Shown piece after piece: positions 42,219-51,286 of a stretch of 64,000 bases of DNA. Source of the DNA: Bacillus oleivorans (GTDB lineage: Bacteria; Bacillota; Bacilli; Bacillales; JC228). The DNA lies in assembly GCF_900207585.1 (NCBI RefSeq), contig NZ_OAOP01000002.1:372001-436000 (forward strand). The letters run 5' to 3'. A model generated the notes under the pieces. The model was not told where the DNA came from. It did not search any database and worked only from the letters and a program-made list of their open reading frames with translations. Positions within the stretch are counted from its first letter, which is position 1. Every line of letters starts with the position of its first letter. The position numbers and the translations under genes were made by a program.

Positions 42219-43325
42219 ATGGCAAATTCTTTACAAACGGATACCCAGCAACAATTAGTAACAACAATGCCTGATGACAAAATTACAGAATCAAAAGTAC
42301 CCGAAATTAAATTAAAACTTCGAAATGAGCCGGATGTACAACAGCTGGCAAGCAGAATTGACGAAAGAGACCAAATTCAAATTTTAGAATTCGGTAAAGA
42401 GCCTGCTGAACAGATTTCCCGTTTTTCTGATCAAATATTATCCAATATGAGAACAACCAAGGTTGAAGATTCCGGCGTGTTATTAAAGCAGCTTGGAAAA
42501 ATTATGGATAAGTTTGATAAAAAGGATTTTGAACAAACAGGCGGTGGTCTTTTCGGAAAACTCTTTAAACGGGGCGAGAAACTGATTGAAAAACTGTTTG
42601 GCAAGTATCAGACGATGGGAGCAGAGATTGACAAAATCTATGTTGAGATTTCTAAGTATCAAGGGGAAATGGTAGATTCAACCAACATGCTTGAGAATAT
42701 GTACGAAGAGAACTATCAATATTATTTAACCCTAGAAAAATATATTGTAGCCGGAGAGCTTAAGTCAGAACAAATAAGAAATGAAGTGCTTCCTCAATTA
42801 GAGCAAAAAGCTCAAGCTGGAGACCAGGTTGCCGGAATGCAGCTGGATTCTCTAAAAAATACGCTTGAGCTTTTAGAACAAAGAATTTATGACTTAGAAA
42901 TGGCTAAAATGGTATCCCTTCAAACGGCACCGCAAATTCGGATGCTCCAACGGGGGAATACAAAACTAATCGGGAAAATTAACTCTGCGTTTGTAACAAC
43001 AATTCCGATCTTTAAAAATGGTTTGATTCAAGCCGTTGCAGCCAAAAGACAAAAGCTTGTTGCTGATTCAATGTCTGAATTAGACCGGCGAACCAATGAA
43101 ATGCTCGTCCGCAATGCACAAAATATATCCAAACAAAGTACAGATATTGCCCGTCTTGCTGGCAGCCCAAGCATTAAGATCGAAACGATTGAAGAAACAT
43201 GGAATATTATCATGAAGGGTATGGAAGAAACAAAGAGAATTGAAGACGAGAATAAACGTCTGCGTGAAGAAGGTACGAAGAAACTAGAACAACTGCAGAC
43301 AAATTTTAAAAATATGAAACGTTAA
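42219..43325 (+). CDS. yceH: TelA-family toxic anion resistance protein
   Basis: Predicted 368-residue cytoplasmic helical protein of the TelA/KlaA family, associated with tellurite and other toxic anion resistance. Typical segments are GKLFKRGEKLIEKLFGKYQTM (shown in part), MLENMYEENYQYYLTLEKYI and IGKINSAFVTTIPIFKNGLIQ. Coiled-coil regions dominate. The ATG at 42219 has GAGAGGTGA six bases upstream, and it directly follows yceG, as in B. subtilis. Confidence 0.92.
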   Translation: MANSLQTDTQQQLVTTMPDDKITESKVPEIKLKLRNEPDVQQLASRIDERDQIQILEFGKEPAEQISRFSDQILSNMRTTKVEDSGVLLKQLGKIMDKFDKKDFEQTGGGLFGKLFKRGEKLIEKLFGKYQTMGAEIDKIYVEISKYQGEMVDSTNMLENMYEENYQYYLTLEKYIVAGELKSEQIRNEVLPQLEQKAQAGDQVAGMQLDSLKNTLELLEQRIYDLEMAKMVSLQTAPQIRMLQRGNTKLIGKINSAFVTTIPIFKNGLIQAVAAKRQKLVADSMSELDRRTNEMLVRNAQNISKQSTDIARLAGSPSIKIETIEETWNIIMKGMEETKRIEDENKRLREEGTKKLEQLQTNFKNMKR

Positions 43326-43376
43326 TGAAATCTTATCGTATAGTAGAATAGAAAAACAGAAAAGGGAGAGGTACGA

Positions 43377-43988
43377 ATGGCGATATCATTACAAAAAGGA
43401 CAAAGAGTCGATTTAACAAAAGGGAATGCAGGCTTAACAAAAATTATGGTTGGTCTAGGCTGGGATCCTGTTCAGTCCAAAAGTGGCGGAGGTTTATTAG
43501 GTTCATTGTTTGGCGGCGGTTCTTCCAATAATGTAGACTGCGATGCGTCTGTATTTATGTTAAATGAAAATGAAAAAATAACATCTAATCAAAATATTAT
43601 TTATTTTGGGAATTTAAGAAGCAGCGACGGCAGTGTAGCTCATTCCGGCGATAATCTTACTGGTGATGGAGCTGGAGATGACGAACAAATCATGATTGAC
43701 CTGCAAAAGATTCCCGCTAATATCCATAAGCTTGTTTTTGTTGTGAATATTTACGACAGTGTAAAAAGAAAACAACACTTTGGCATGATTAGAAATGCAT
43801 TTATTCGTGTGGTGAATTCTTCAAACAATCAAGAAATGATTCATTACAACCTAACGGATGATTATAACGGCCAAACCAGTTTAATTGTTGGAGAAATTTA
43901 TCGTCATGGGCAAGACTGGAAATTTGCTGCAGTCGGAACGGGTACTCAAGACCCTGGTTTGCGTGAATTAGTAAGAAGATATCAATAA
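43377..43988 (+). CDS. TerD-family protein with Gly/Ser loop, second copy
   Basis: Predicted 203-residue TerD protein. It keeps [29 protein letters not shown] and the acidic [12 protein letters not shown]. It differs from the other two copies by a glycine- and serine-rich insertion ([14 protein letters not shown]) at about 35-48 and by a C-terminus ending RELVRRYQ instead of the GSGFQGG segment. GGGAGAGG precedes the ATG. Downstream partner of telA. Confidence 0.9.
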   Translation: MAISLQKGQRVDLTKGNAGLTKIMVGLGWDPVQSKSGGGLLGSLFGGGSSNNVDCDASVFMLNENEKITSNQNIIYFGNLRSSDGSVAHSGDNLTGDGAGDDEQIMIDLQKIPANIHKLVFVVNIYDSVKRKQHFGMIRNAFIRVVNSSNNQEMIHYNLTDDYNGQTSLIVGEIYRHGQDWKFAAVGTGTQDPGLRELVRRYQ

Positions 43989-44013
43989 AAGCAATTCAAG
44001 AGGAGGAATAAGG

Positions 44014-44592
44014 ATGAGCATTAATCTTCAAAAAGGGCAAAAAATCGATTTAACCAAAACAAACCCAGGATTAACAAAGGTTATGGTCGGATTAGGCTGG
44101 GACATCAATCGCTACGACGGGAAAAATGACTTTGACTTAGATGCCTCTGCTTTTTTAACGGATGAAAATGGAAAGGTAATCAATGATTCTGACTTTATTT
44201 TTTATAATCAATTAAAGCATCCTTCCGGCTGTATTGAACACACAGGTGATAATCGGACTGGTGAAGGTGATGGAGATGATGAACAGATCTTAATTGACTT
44301 CAGCAAGGTTCCATCAACCATACATAGAATTGCTGTTGCGGTTACGATTCACGATGCGGATACCCGTTCACAAAACTTCGGTCAGGTGAGTAACTCCTAT
44401 GTACGAGTAGTAAATGATGAGACACACGTTGAATTATTGCGTTTTGATCTGGGAGAGGACTTCTCTGTTGAAACAGCTTTAGTGGTTTGTGAACTGTATC
44501 GTCATAATGGCGAATGGAAGTTTAATGCAATTGGAAGCGGATTTCAGGGCGGACTCGCTGCCCTTTGCAGAAACTACGGGCTCCAAGTGTAG
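44014..44592 (+). CDS. TerD-family stress protein, third copy
   Basis: Predicted 192-residue TerD protein, closely similar to the first copy: [33 protein letters not shown], and the end [16 protein letters not shown]. Calcium-binding acids are intact. AGAGGAGG precedes the ATG and 25 bases separate it from the second copy. Last gene of the cluster, closed by a strong terminator. Confidence 0.92.
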   Translation: MSINLQKGQKIDLTKTNPGLTKVMVGLGWDINRYDGKNDFDLDASAFLTDENGKVINDSDFIFYNQLKHPSGCIEHTGDNRTGEGDGDDEQILIDFSKVPSTIHRIAVAVTIHDADTRSQNFGQVSNSYVRVVNDETHVELLRFDLGEDFSVETALVVCELYRHNGEWKFNAIGSGFQGGLAALCRNYGLQV

Positions 44593-44629
44593 ATACGATC
44601 TGTATTTAAAGTGGATGACAAAAAAGATG

Positions 44630-44665
44630 TTGGCAATCATGTCTTGTGATTGCCAATAATTTTTT
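44630..44665 (+). terminator. terminator of the ter cluster
   Basis: A 10-bp perfect stem (44630-44639 with 44647-44656) is followed by a T-rich tract with six Ts. Confidence 0.85.
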
Positions 44666-44706
44666 ACTCGAATTTTTATGACTATAAATTTGTTAAACAC
44701 CCGATA

Positions 44707-44715
44707 TGTTATAAT
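44707..44715 (+). promoter_or_regulatory. extended -10 promoter of the PPEP-like protease
   Basis: TGT directly before TATAAT (44710-44715) forms an extended -10; no good -35 lies 17 bases upstream. The start codon is about 44 bases further on. Confidence 0.5.
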
Positions 44716-44758
44716 AGTGTTACAAAAATATTAACGCATCAATTCGGGTGGGATATTT

Positions 44759-45475
44759 ATGCCAAAATATATAACATTCATCTTTGTATTAATCCTCCCT
44801 TTTTCTTTATTTCAATCCGCTGAAATGATGTCACCAATAGGTGTTCAACTAAAGGAAATTAGTATAAATTCAGAATTAAAACAGAATTTATCTTTAGACA
44901 ATCCTAGTTTAATAGAATCAATCGTATTATTGCCTGACAATCATACTTATGACGAGTTTGAAGCAGCCAAAATGATTATGCGATTAGATAATCTGCCGCC
45001 AGAGGTGCTAAAACGCGCAGTAGAGGAAGGAATTCATGTAAGATTATTTAACGAGGAGTTAACAGACTTCCCTTCGACTCAACACTTAAAAGGGGTTACT
45101 CCGAGAGGATACGAGGATCGGGATACTACCTGGGATGAAGTGCCGGGAATTGGCGGTTCAGAGCTGGTCCTTGTTAAAATTGGCCATAGTGAAAAAGGAG
45201 ATGGTCATGGGTCTATTAATCTGGAACTTCATGAATTTGCCCATTCACTTGATCACTTTGTGTTTGGGGATGTTCGTCTTGACATTCGCTTTCTCACCGT
45301 TTGGGAACAAGAGGCGCCTTTTATATTTCCTGGTGATTCCTACTTTCTTTCTTATCCTGAGGAATATTTTGCTGAAACCTTTGCCATGTATTTTTACACC
45401 CAAGGGTCTAGAACTAGTCTACAAGAATTGGCCCCTTTAACTTTTGAGTATATTACTAGTATCACATCATTTTAA
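44759..45475 (+). CDS. secreted zinc metalloprotease, anthrax lethal factor/PPEP-like
   Basis: Predicted 238-residue secreted protease. A signal peptide (about 1-21, ITFIFVLILPFSLFQSA) is followed by a helical N-part, then HExxH at H158-E159-H162 (LHEFAHSLDHF) and the downstream Glu ligand E206 in YPEEYFAETFAMYF. This pairing is typical of the anthrax-toxin lethal-factor-like family and of Pro-Pro endopeptidases (PPEP), which cut surface adhesins between prolines. Substrate not visible here. It stands between the ter cluster and thyB. Confidence 0.8.
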   Translation: MPKYITFIFVLILPFSLFQSAEMMSPIGVQLKEISINSELKQNLSLDNPSLIESIVLLPDNHTYDEFEAAKMIMRLDNLPPEVLKRAVEEGIHVRLFNEELTDFPSTQHLKGVTPRGYEDRDTTWDEVPGIGGSELVLVKIGHSEKGDGHGSINLELHEFAHSLDHFVFGDVRLDIRFLTVWEQEAPFIFPGDSYFLSYPEEYFAETFAMYFYTQGSRTSLQELAPLTFEYITSITSF

Positions 45476-45500
45476 TGAATAGAAAGAGGTTATGGAAACA

Positions 45501-46298
45501 ATGGAGCAATACTTAGAGCTTTGCAGGCATGTTTTGTCTAGTGGATCGAAAAAAGAGGACAGGACTGGAACGGGGACGATTAGTACATTTGGTTACCAAA
45601 TGAGATTTAATCTGGAAGAGGGATTTCCTTTATTAACAACGAAAAAGCTGCATATAAGATCAATTATTTATGAACTCCTATGGTTTTTAAAGGGAGCTAC
45701 AAATGTACAATATTTGCAAGAAAATGGAGTCCGTATCTGGAATGAGTGGGCTGATGAAAATGGTGAGTTGGGGCCGGTTTATGGAGCGCAATGGAGATCC
45801 TGGCCAGATCATCATACAGGGGGAACGATTGATCAGATTACTCAACTGGTAGACATGATTAAAACAAACCCTGATTCACGCCGATTAATCGTGAATGCAT
45901 GGAATGTAGCTGATATTCCGAAAATGGCGCTTCCTCCATGTCATTGTCTGTTTCAGTTTTATGTCAATGATGGAAAGCTGTCCTGTCAATTGTACCAGCG
46001 ATCTGCCGATGTATTTTTAGGCGTTCCGTTTAATATTGCCTCCTATGCATTGTTAACCCATATGATTGCTCATGTAACAGGTTTAAAAGTCGGTGAGTTT
46101 ATCCATACTTTTGGTGATGTGCATATTTATCAAAATCATGTTGAACAAGTAAAACTGCAGCTTACAAGAGATCCAAAACCGCTGCCAACACTGAAAATTA
46201 ACAAAGAGGTTAAAGATATCTTTTCTTTCCAATATGAAGATTTTGAACTGCTTAATTATGAAGCTCATCCGCATATTAAAGGAGTCGTAAGTGTATGA
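45501..46298 (+). CDS. thyB: thymidylate synthase
   Basis: Predicted 265-residue enzyme converting dUMP to dTMP with methylene-tetrahydrofolate. The catalytic Cys is in [12 protein letters not shown] (residue 147), next to the conserved [12 protein letters not shown] phosphate-binding segment. Length is that of the E. coli-type enzyme (264). The ATG at 45501 is chosen: AAGAGG is 11 bases upstream, against two bases for the ATG at 45492. It overlaps dfrA by four bases, and the product dihydrofolate is recycled by DfrA. Confidence 0.95.
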   Translation: MEQYLELCRHVLSSGSKKEDRTGTGTISTFGYQMRFNLEEGFPLLTTKKLHIRSIIYELLWFLKGATNVQYLQENGVRIWNEWADENGELGPVYGAQWRSWPDHHTGGTIDQITQLVDMIKTNPDSRRLIVNAWNVADIPKMALPPCHCLFQFYVNDGKLSCQLYQRSADVFLGVPFNIASYALLTHMIAHVTGLKVGEFIHTFGDVHIYQNHVEQVKLQLTRDPKPLPTLKINKEVKDIFSFQYEDFELLNYEAHPHIKGVVSV

Positions 46299-46792
46299 TA
46301 TCTTGTCTGTTAGCCATGGATCGCAACCAGGGGATTGGCTATAAAAATGATTTGCCCTGGCATCTTCCCGAAGATCTCAAATATTTTAAAAGGGTGACCA
46401 TGGGTCATACGATTGTGATGGGAAGAAAAACGTTTGATTCGATTGGAAAAGCTTTGCCAGGCAGAAATAACGTAATAATGACAAGAGACACACACTACGA
46501 TCACCCTGAAGGAACTGAAGTCATCCATTCTGTGGATGACCTAGTTTCGATAAATAAACAAAAACCGGAAGAAGAATTTTTTGTAATTGGCGGTGCCGAG
46601 ATCTTTAGACAGGTTCTCCCTTTTACTGACAGACTCTATATTACATTTATTGAAGCTGAGTATAAGACTGATACTTATTTTCCGAAAATCAATTGGGATG
46701 AATGGAACCTTGTTTCCTCCATACCTGGGGAAAAGCAACAGGAAGCAGGAGTGGAGTATGAATTTCGTGTTTATGAAAAAATGCAAGACTAA
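46295..46792 (+). CDS. dfrA: dihydrofolate reductase
   Basis: Predicted 165-residue NADPH-dependent reductase regenerating tetrahydrofolate for ThyB. Key family segments are present: [20 protein letters not shown] (substrate Asp in the second helix region), [15 protein letters not shown] and [13 protein letters not shown] (cofactor binding). Trimethoprim target class. The start overlaps the thyB stop (ATGA), so both are made from one transcript. Confidence 0.95.
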   Translation: MISCLLAMDRNQGIGYKNDLPWHLPEDLKYFKRVTMGHTIVMGRKTFDSIGKALPGRNNVIMTRDTHYDHPEGTEVIHSVDDLVSINKQKPEEEFFVIGGAEIFRQVLPFTDRLYITFIEAEYKTDTYFPKINWDEWNLVSSIPGEKQQEAGVEYEFRVYEKMQD

Positions 46793-46813
46793 TATTAAAT
46801 CTGGAAACCAGAC

Positions 46814-46843
46814 TGCCTTCGCCAAAAGCGAAGGTTCTTTATT
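46814..46843 (+). terminator. terminator of thyB-dfrA
   Basis: A CCTTCGC/GCGAAGG stem (46816-46822 with 46828-46834) with a five-base loop is followed by TTCTTTATT. Confidence 0.65.
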
Positions 46844-46869
46844 ACGGACGAGAGAAGGAGGGAAAGCGC

Positions 46870-47523
46870 GTGTGTGGACGGTATTCTTTAACAATGGAAG
46901 CGGAGGATATTATCGAAGCATTTTTAATCGATGAATTTTTAGCTGAAGATTGGAAACCACGGTATAACATTGCTCCCAGTCAAATAGTTTTAGGTGCAGT
47001 AGAGGCGAATGGAAAAAGAAGAGCCGGGTATTTTTATTGGGGACTGACACCAAAGTGGGTAAAGGAATCACAGAAGGGGAAACCTTTAATTAACGCGCGT
47101 GCTGAGACAGTTTCTGAGAAGATGAGTTTTAAGCATCTGATTAATAAAAGAAGATGTGTTCTATTTGCAGATGGATTTTACGAATGGGACAAAGAAAGAC
47201 AGCCATTTCGGTTCGTCAGAAAAGGAAACGAGCCGTTTGCTTTTGCAGCATTATGGGATCTTAGCGATGCAAGCGGAGGAAAAAAGCCAACCTGTACCAT
47301 TTTAACAACAGCTCCAAATACAAGGGTTGAAGCTGTCCATGACCGAATGCCGGTCATATTAAGAGAGGAACAATTATCTTTATGGCTTGATCATCAAGTG
47401 CCGTTTGGGCAAGTTCAATCACAACTGGCGCCATTTCCTGCGGATGATATGGAGACGTATCAAGTTTCCGAGCAGGTTAACTCACCAAAGAATGACAGCC
47501 CTTCGATCCTGCAAAAAATTTAA
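46870..47523 (+). CDS. SRAP (YedK/HMCES-type) DNA-protein crosslink protein
   Basis: Predicted 217-residue SOS-response-associated peptidase domain protein, which shields abasic sites in single-stranded DNA by a thiazolidine bond from Cys2. The N-terminus MCGRYSLT makes Cys2 the first residue after Met removal. Other conserved residues are in RYNIAPSQ, DGFYEWDKE (catalytic Glu) and VHDRMPVIL (His). GTG start with GAAGGAGGG upstream. No SOS box was searched in detail. Confidence 0.92.
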   Translation: MCGRYSLTMEAEDIIEAFLIDEFLAEDWKPRYNIAPSQIVLGAVEANGKRRAGYFYWGLTPKWVKESQKGKPLINARAETVSEKMSFKHLINKRRCVLFADGFYEWDKERQPFRFVRKGNEPFAFAALWDLSDASGGKKPTCTILTTAPNTRVEAVHDRMPVILREEQLSLWLDHQVPFGQVQSQLAPFPADDMETYQVSEQVNSPKNDSPSILQKI

Positions 47524-47605
47524 TGAATTTTACGCATAATATGACACTATTTGCCTTCTCTTTAGGCTATAATAGAGGAAACGGTTAAAAAAGAGGATTG
47601 ATAGT

Positions 47606-47857
47606 TTGCTTTGGAAAACTTTAGAATTCAAGACGTTAAGCGGTCAGAAAGTGAAGGTTATGGAAATACCTGTATTGGAGGAGGATCCGTTACTGCAATT
47701 ATTAATTAAAGAGCATTTACAATCCTTTATTTACACCATTAATCAAAGAAACCAACCAAATCATTGCTATTCATTTAATGAATATTTAAAGAAGACACTT
47801 AAATGGAATATATATGAACGTTTGATTCATGAAAGTCCATTACCATATCATGCATAA
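47606..47857 (+). CDS. DUF2535 (YpmP-like) small protein
   Basis: Predicted 83-residue soluble protein starting LWKTLEFKTLSGQKVKVMEI and containing YSFNEYLKKTLKW. This resembles the DUF2535 family (B. subtilis YpmP, similar length), recalled rather than searched. TTG start with AAAAAGAGG upstream. In B. subtilis ypmP is close to ypmQ, as here. A terminator follows. Confidence 0.68.
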   Translation: MLWKTLEFKTLSGQKVKVMEIPVLEEDPLLQLLIKEHLQSFIYTINQRNQPNHCYSFNEYLKKTLKWNIYERLIHESPLPYHA

Positions 47858-47864
47858 TCTCCTG

Positions 47865-47896
47865 AGCCAGATTGCATAGACAGTCTGGTTTTTTTT
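47865..47896 (+). terminator. terminator of the DUF2535 gene
   Basis: An eight-bp stem (47867-47874 with 47881-47888, one wobble) is followed by seven or more Ts. Confidence 0.8.
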
Positions 47897-47951
47897 ATAG
47901 TATATAGTAAATGTGCAGCATAGCATTTGTACAGAAATAGGATGTGAACCA

Positions 47952-48794
47952 ATGAATAAGACGATCATTGTAACTGATTCAACAGTTGATTTATCAAATG
48001 AAGAAGCGATTCAACATAATATTGAAATAGTCCCGCTCTCGATTTCCATTGATGGAGAGCATTTTACGGATCGAGTAGATATAACGCCGAATGAATTCAT
48101 TAAGAGAATGAAAGAATCAGATGAGCTTCCTAAGAGCTCTCAGCCGCCAGTTGGCATGTTTCTTGAAAAATATGAAAAATGGATTAGCCAAGGTTATGAA
48201 ATCTTATCCATTCATATGGCTTCTGAATTAAGCGGAACAGTCCGTGCTGCTGAACAGGCTGCACAGATGGCATCCGGCAAAGTGACAGTGTTTGATTCTC
48301 GTTTTATCTCAAAGGGTCTTGCTTTTCAGGTATTAGAAGCAGCTAAGCTTGCTAAAAATGGAAGTTCGGCAGATGAAATTCTGAAAAGGCTTGAAAAAGT
48401 CAAGCAGGCTACCCATTTGTATATAGTCGTGGACACGTTAGAAAATCTGGTAAAAGGCGGTCGAATCGGTAAGGGAAGGGCTTTAATCGGTTCCCTTCTA
48501 AATATTAAACCGATAGCCAAACTAGAGAATGGTCAATATACCCCAGTCAAAAAGGTTAGAAGTCACTCCCAGGCGGTAAGCTTTCTCGTTAAACAATTTT
48601 TAGAAGATGTTAAGGGGAATACGTTAAAAGGTGTTGCACTCGTACATGCGGATGGCCAGTCATTAGCGTCTTCAATCAAAAAGAAAATAGATGAGCTGCA
48701 ATTGTTTCATCCTGTAAGCATTGAGGAAACAACTCCCGTTATATCAACCCATACCGGGCCGGGTGCTGTTGCACTCATCTATTATGCCGAGTAA
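47952..48794 (+). CDS. DegV-family fatty acid-binding protein, second copy
   Basis: Predicted 280-residue DegV protein with the same layout as that at 29145-29996: IIVTDSTVDL, PKSSQPPVGMF, DTLENLVKGGRIGKG, SLLNIKPIAKLENG and the closing THTGPGAVALIYY. Binds a long-chain fatty acid for the FakA kinase in related Firmicutes. ATG at 47952 is used because the upstream extension lacks a ribosome-binding site; the site itself is weak (AGGATGTG). Single gene with strong terminator. Confidence 0.88.
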   Translation: MNKTIIVTDSTVDLSNEEAIQHNIEIVPLSISIDGEHFTDRVDITPNEFIKRMKESDELPKSSQPPVGMFLEKYEKWISQGYEILSIHMASELSGTVRAAEQAAQMASGKVTVFDSRFISKGLAFQVLEAAKLAKNGSSADEILKRLEKVKQATHLYIVVDTLENLVKGGRIGKGRALIGSLLNIKPIAKLENGQYTPVKKVRSHSQAVSFLVKQFLEDVKGNTLKGVALVHADGQSLASSIKKKIDELQLFHPVSIEETTPVISTHTGPGAVALIYYAE

Positions 48795-48800
48795 ATGTCC

Positions 48801-48837
48801 AAACTCACTTGTTCAAAAAATGACAAGTGAGTTTTTT
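48801..48837 (+). terminator. terminator of the second degV
   Basis: A 12-bp stem (48801-48812 with 48823-48834) runs into six Ts. Confidence 0.9.
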
Positions 48838-48929
48838 CTATAACAGGCATTTTGTTCCGACAAATTTATCCAAAATTTTTATCAAGTCATAACGAATGTT
48901 TAAATGTCACAAACTTTTCAAGCATTGCT

Positions 48930-48958
48930 TTGGTGCGGGACGTCTCCTCTGTTACAAT
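48930..48958 (+). promoter_or_regulatory. possible SigA promoter of ypmQ
   Basis: TTGGTG (48930-48935) and TACAAT (48953-48958) with a 17-base spacer. Confidence 0.45.
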
Positions 48959-48995
48959 AATAGTGGATATTTCACTGTAAGCGAGGTTTAATCGT

Positions 48996-49574
48996 ATGAA
49001 ACGTTCATTATCAATTATACTCATGGCAATTCTTGTATTACTTTCAGGCTGCTCTGGGGGAGACATCCCAGATAAATTAGACTATGAAATTGAAGCATTT
49101 GAGTTTACCAACCAAGATGGTGAAACAGTATCGTTAGAGGATTTAAAAGGAAAAGTTTGGGTTGCGGATTTTGTTTTTACGAGTTGTGACGACGTGTGCC
49201 TGCCTATGACCTTTAACATGTCAAAAATTCAGGATCTTGTTAAGGAAGAAGGTTTAGAGAACGTTGAATTTGTTTCCTTTAGCGTGGATCCCGAAGTAGA
49301 TCAGCCACAGGTGTTAAAAGAATTTGGTGAAAAATTTGGGGCTGATTTTGCAAACTGGAACTTTTTAACCGGTTATTCACAAGACAAAATTGAATTATTT
49401 GCACGCGAGAGTTTTACCACATTAGTTGTAAAGCCAGAGGAAGGGGATCAGGTGGCCCACGGAACTTCGTTTTACTTAGTAGATCAAACAGGTACAGTTG
49501 TCAAAGACTATAGCGGCGTGACCGATGTTCCTTATGAAACCATAATTGAACACATCAAGATACTGCAACAATAG
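48996..49574 (+). CDS. ypmQ: SCO1/SenC-family copper chaperone lipoprotein
   Basis: Predicted 192-residue lipoprotein with lipobox LSGC (Cys19) and a thioredoxin-like fold outside the membrane. The copper-binding set is C64 and C68 (SCDDVCLP) and H155 (VAHGTSF). B. subtilis YpmQ (BsSco) is needed to assemble the CuA site of cytochrome c oxidase. The length and motif match. It precedes ypmR and ypmS but has its own terminator. Confidence 0.9.
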   Translation: MKRSLSIILMAILVLLSGCSGGDIPDKLDYEIEAFEFTNQDGETVSLEDLKGKVWVADFVFTSCDDVCLPMTFNMSKIQDLVKEEGLENVEFVSFSVDPEVDQPQVLKEFGEKFGADFANWNFLTGYSQDKIELFARESFTTLVVKPEEGDQVAHGTSFYLVDQTGTVVKDYSGVTDVPYETIIEHIKILQQ

Positions 49575-49602
49575 AAAGGTAAGAAAATATAAGATTTATC
49601 TC

Positions 49603-49633
49603 TATCGCGGTCAATCTGCCGCGGTATTTTTAT
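49603..49633 (+). terminator. terminator of ypmQ
   Basis: A GC-rich eight-bp stem with one wobble (49603-49610 with 49619-49626) is followed by a T-rich tract. Confidence 0.75.
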
Positions 49634-49669
49634 TTTTGGCAACATTTAAGGGATGAATATTTGTGAAAG

Positions 49670-49698
49670 TTGTAATTCAAAAATCATACTGCTAAAAT
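49670..49698 (+). promoter_or_regulatory. SigA promoter of ypmR-ypmS
   Basis: TTGTAA (49670-49675) and TAAAAT (49693-49698) with a 17-base spacer, about 25 bases before the ypmR ATG. Confidence 0.55.
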
Positions 49699-49723
49699 GA
49701 TTGAATATGAAAGGAGTGTATAT

Positions 49724-50572
49724 ATGAAGCAGATTTTGACTATTTTTTTGTATACCCTCCTCATGGTAACCTTTGTATCGGGTTGTTCCACCATGACCAC
49801 TAAACTTCATTCTACTCGTGATTTAACTGAAGGTAACGAAAATGATCTTTTTAAAAATAGTTTTCCTTTGGATTTTATTCCTAGAACAATTGAGATAGCA
49901 GCAATTGGCGACTCATTAACGAAAGGGGTAGGCAGCAGTTCGATTTCCGGGGGATATTTGCCTTATTTAGAGTCAGCGCTGATGGAAACGGGATCTTTCC
50001 TAGACATCAAAATGAATAATTTTGGTGTGAGAGGCGAACGGACGGATGAGCTCCTTAAAAGGCTTCGAAATCAGGAAATCATAAATACGTTGAAAACAGC
50101 GGATGTTATCCTGGTCACAACTGGCGGAAATGATATTATGAAAGTAATAAAGGGCAACATCAGCCAATTAGATATCTCGGACTTTGAGAATGCATTACCT
50201 GACTATGAAAAGAATATCTCGCAATTATTACAGCAAATTCGAAATATTAATGAGGAAGCAACCGTATATTTACTAGGAGTATACAATCCGTTATCCAGCT
50301 TAATTCCGCAAATCCAGGAATTTAACACGATTATTGACATGTGGAATCAAGTCAGTCAGGATCAAGTTAACCATTATTCCAATATGTTTTTTGTTGATAT
50401 TGCATCTATTTTTGCTGAGGGACTTAATGTTTTATTTGAGGAGGACTTTTTTCATCCCAATGATCTTGGGTATGAAAAAATGGCATCCGCTATTTATAAC
50501 GAAATGATTTTTTCTAGAAGAATCAATTCGTGGGGGACTCCGATGATACAGGCAGGCAGGAATGAGGAGTAA
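49724..50572 (+). CDS. ypmR: SGNH/GDSL-type lipoprotein hydrolase YpmR
   Basis: Predicted 282-residue lipoprotein esterase with lipobox VSGC (Cys21). The block I GDSL motif AIGDSLTKG puts the nucleophile at S64; block III TGGNDIM and the Asp-His pair in FFHPNDLGYEKM complete the SGNH set. It would hydrolyse an ester at the cell surface; substrate unknown. ATG at 49724, eight bases after AAAGGAG. ypmS begins two bases after its stop, so they are co-translated, as in B. subtilis. Confidence 0.9.
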   Translation: MKQILTIFLYTLLMVTFVSGCSTMTTKLHSTRDLTEGNENDLFKNSFPLDFIPRTIEIAAIGDSLTKGVGSSSISGGYLPYLESALMETGSFLDIKMNNFGVRGERTDELLKRLRNQEIINTLKTADVILVTTGGNDIMKVIKGNISQLDISDFENALPDYEKNISQLLQQIRNINEEATVYLLGVYNPLSSLIPQIQEFNTIIDMWNQVSQDQVNHYSNMFFVDIASIFAEGLNVLFEEDFFHPNDLGYEKMASAIYNEMIFSRRINSWGTPMIQAGRNEE

Positions 50573-50574
50573 CA

Positions 50575-51159
50575 ATGAAATGGAAACCATCCTGGAAGTC
50601 AGCATTCTGGATATTAGTTGGAATTGAATTTTTTATAGTGCTTGTATTGCTAATTATCGTAAATGAGCCTGTTGAGAGAAAGCATTTGGCAGATACAGAA
50701 TTAGCTGAGGAGAATTTTATCCCTATTTCTGTACAAGCAGATAAAAAGGCTATTAATGATTTAATTCAAAGATATTTAGACGAAAAGGGGTCGCTAGGAC
50801 CGGTAAACTATTCGGTCTATGTCAATAATGATGTCGAATTAATTGGGACATTTGAGGTATTTGAAGAGGAAATAGATTTTAAAATGGACTTTTCCGCCAA
50901 AGTCTTAGATAACGGAGATTTATGGCTGGAAGAAAAATCTTTGCAGGTTGGCGGTCTCGAAATCCCTTCTGCTTACATTCTAAAATTTGTCCAAAAGAAA
51001 TACTCGCTTCCAGAATGGGTTTCGATTTACCCAAATGATCATATCATCTACATTGCGATTTCGAAAATGGAACTAAATGATGGCACTCGTCTCCGAATGA
51101 AGCATTTTAATTTGGCAGAAAATAGAATTGAAGTTGATTTATTAATTCCAAAAAAATAA
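50575..51159 (+). CDS. ypmS: YpmS-family single-span membrane protein
   Basis: Predicted 194-residue protein: one N-terminal membrane span (about 10-29, FWILVGIEFFIVLVLLIIV), then an outer-face domain with YSVYVNNDVELIG and QVGGLEIPSAYILKFVQ, the pattern of YpmS (DUF2140). Function unknown; likely a partner of the lipoprotein YpmR, whose gene ends two bases upstream. Confidence 0.87.
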   Translation: MKWKPSWKSAFWILVGIEFFIVLVLLIIVNEPVERKHLADTELAEENFIPISVQADKKAINDLIQRYLDEKGSLGPVNYSVYVNNDVELIGTFEVFEEEIDFKMDFSAKVLDNGDLWLEEKSLQVGGLEIPSAYILKFVQKKYSLPEWVSIYPNDHIIYIAISKMELNDGTRLRMKHFNLAENRIEVDLLIPKK

Positions 51160-51286
51160 GGGAAAGATATGGAACTCAAAAACGCTTGTCTTTGTCATAA
51201 ATTAGCGTTAAAATGCCTAAATTAAGGAACAATTGAATGAGCAGTGCAAAGGGAACAGGTAAAGTCAATTTCGGGAGATGAGAGTG

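Noticed and set aside
45135-45440. 101-codon frame inside the PPEP-like gene
   Set aside because: An alternative frame of a gene with clear catalytic motifs; no independent start signal.
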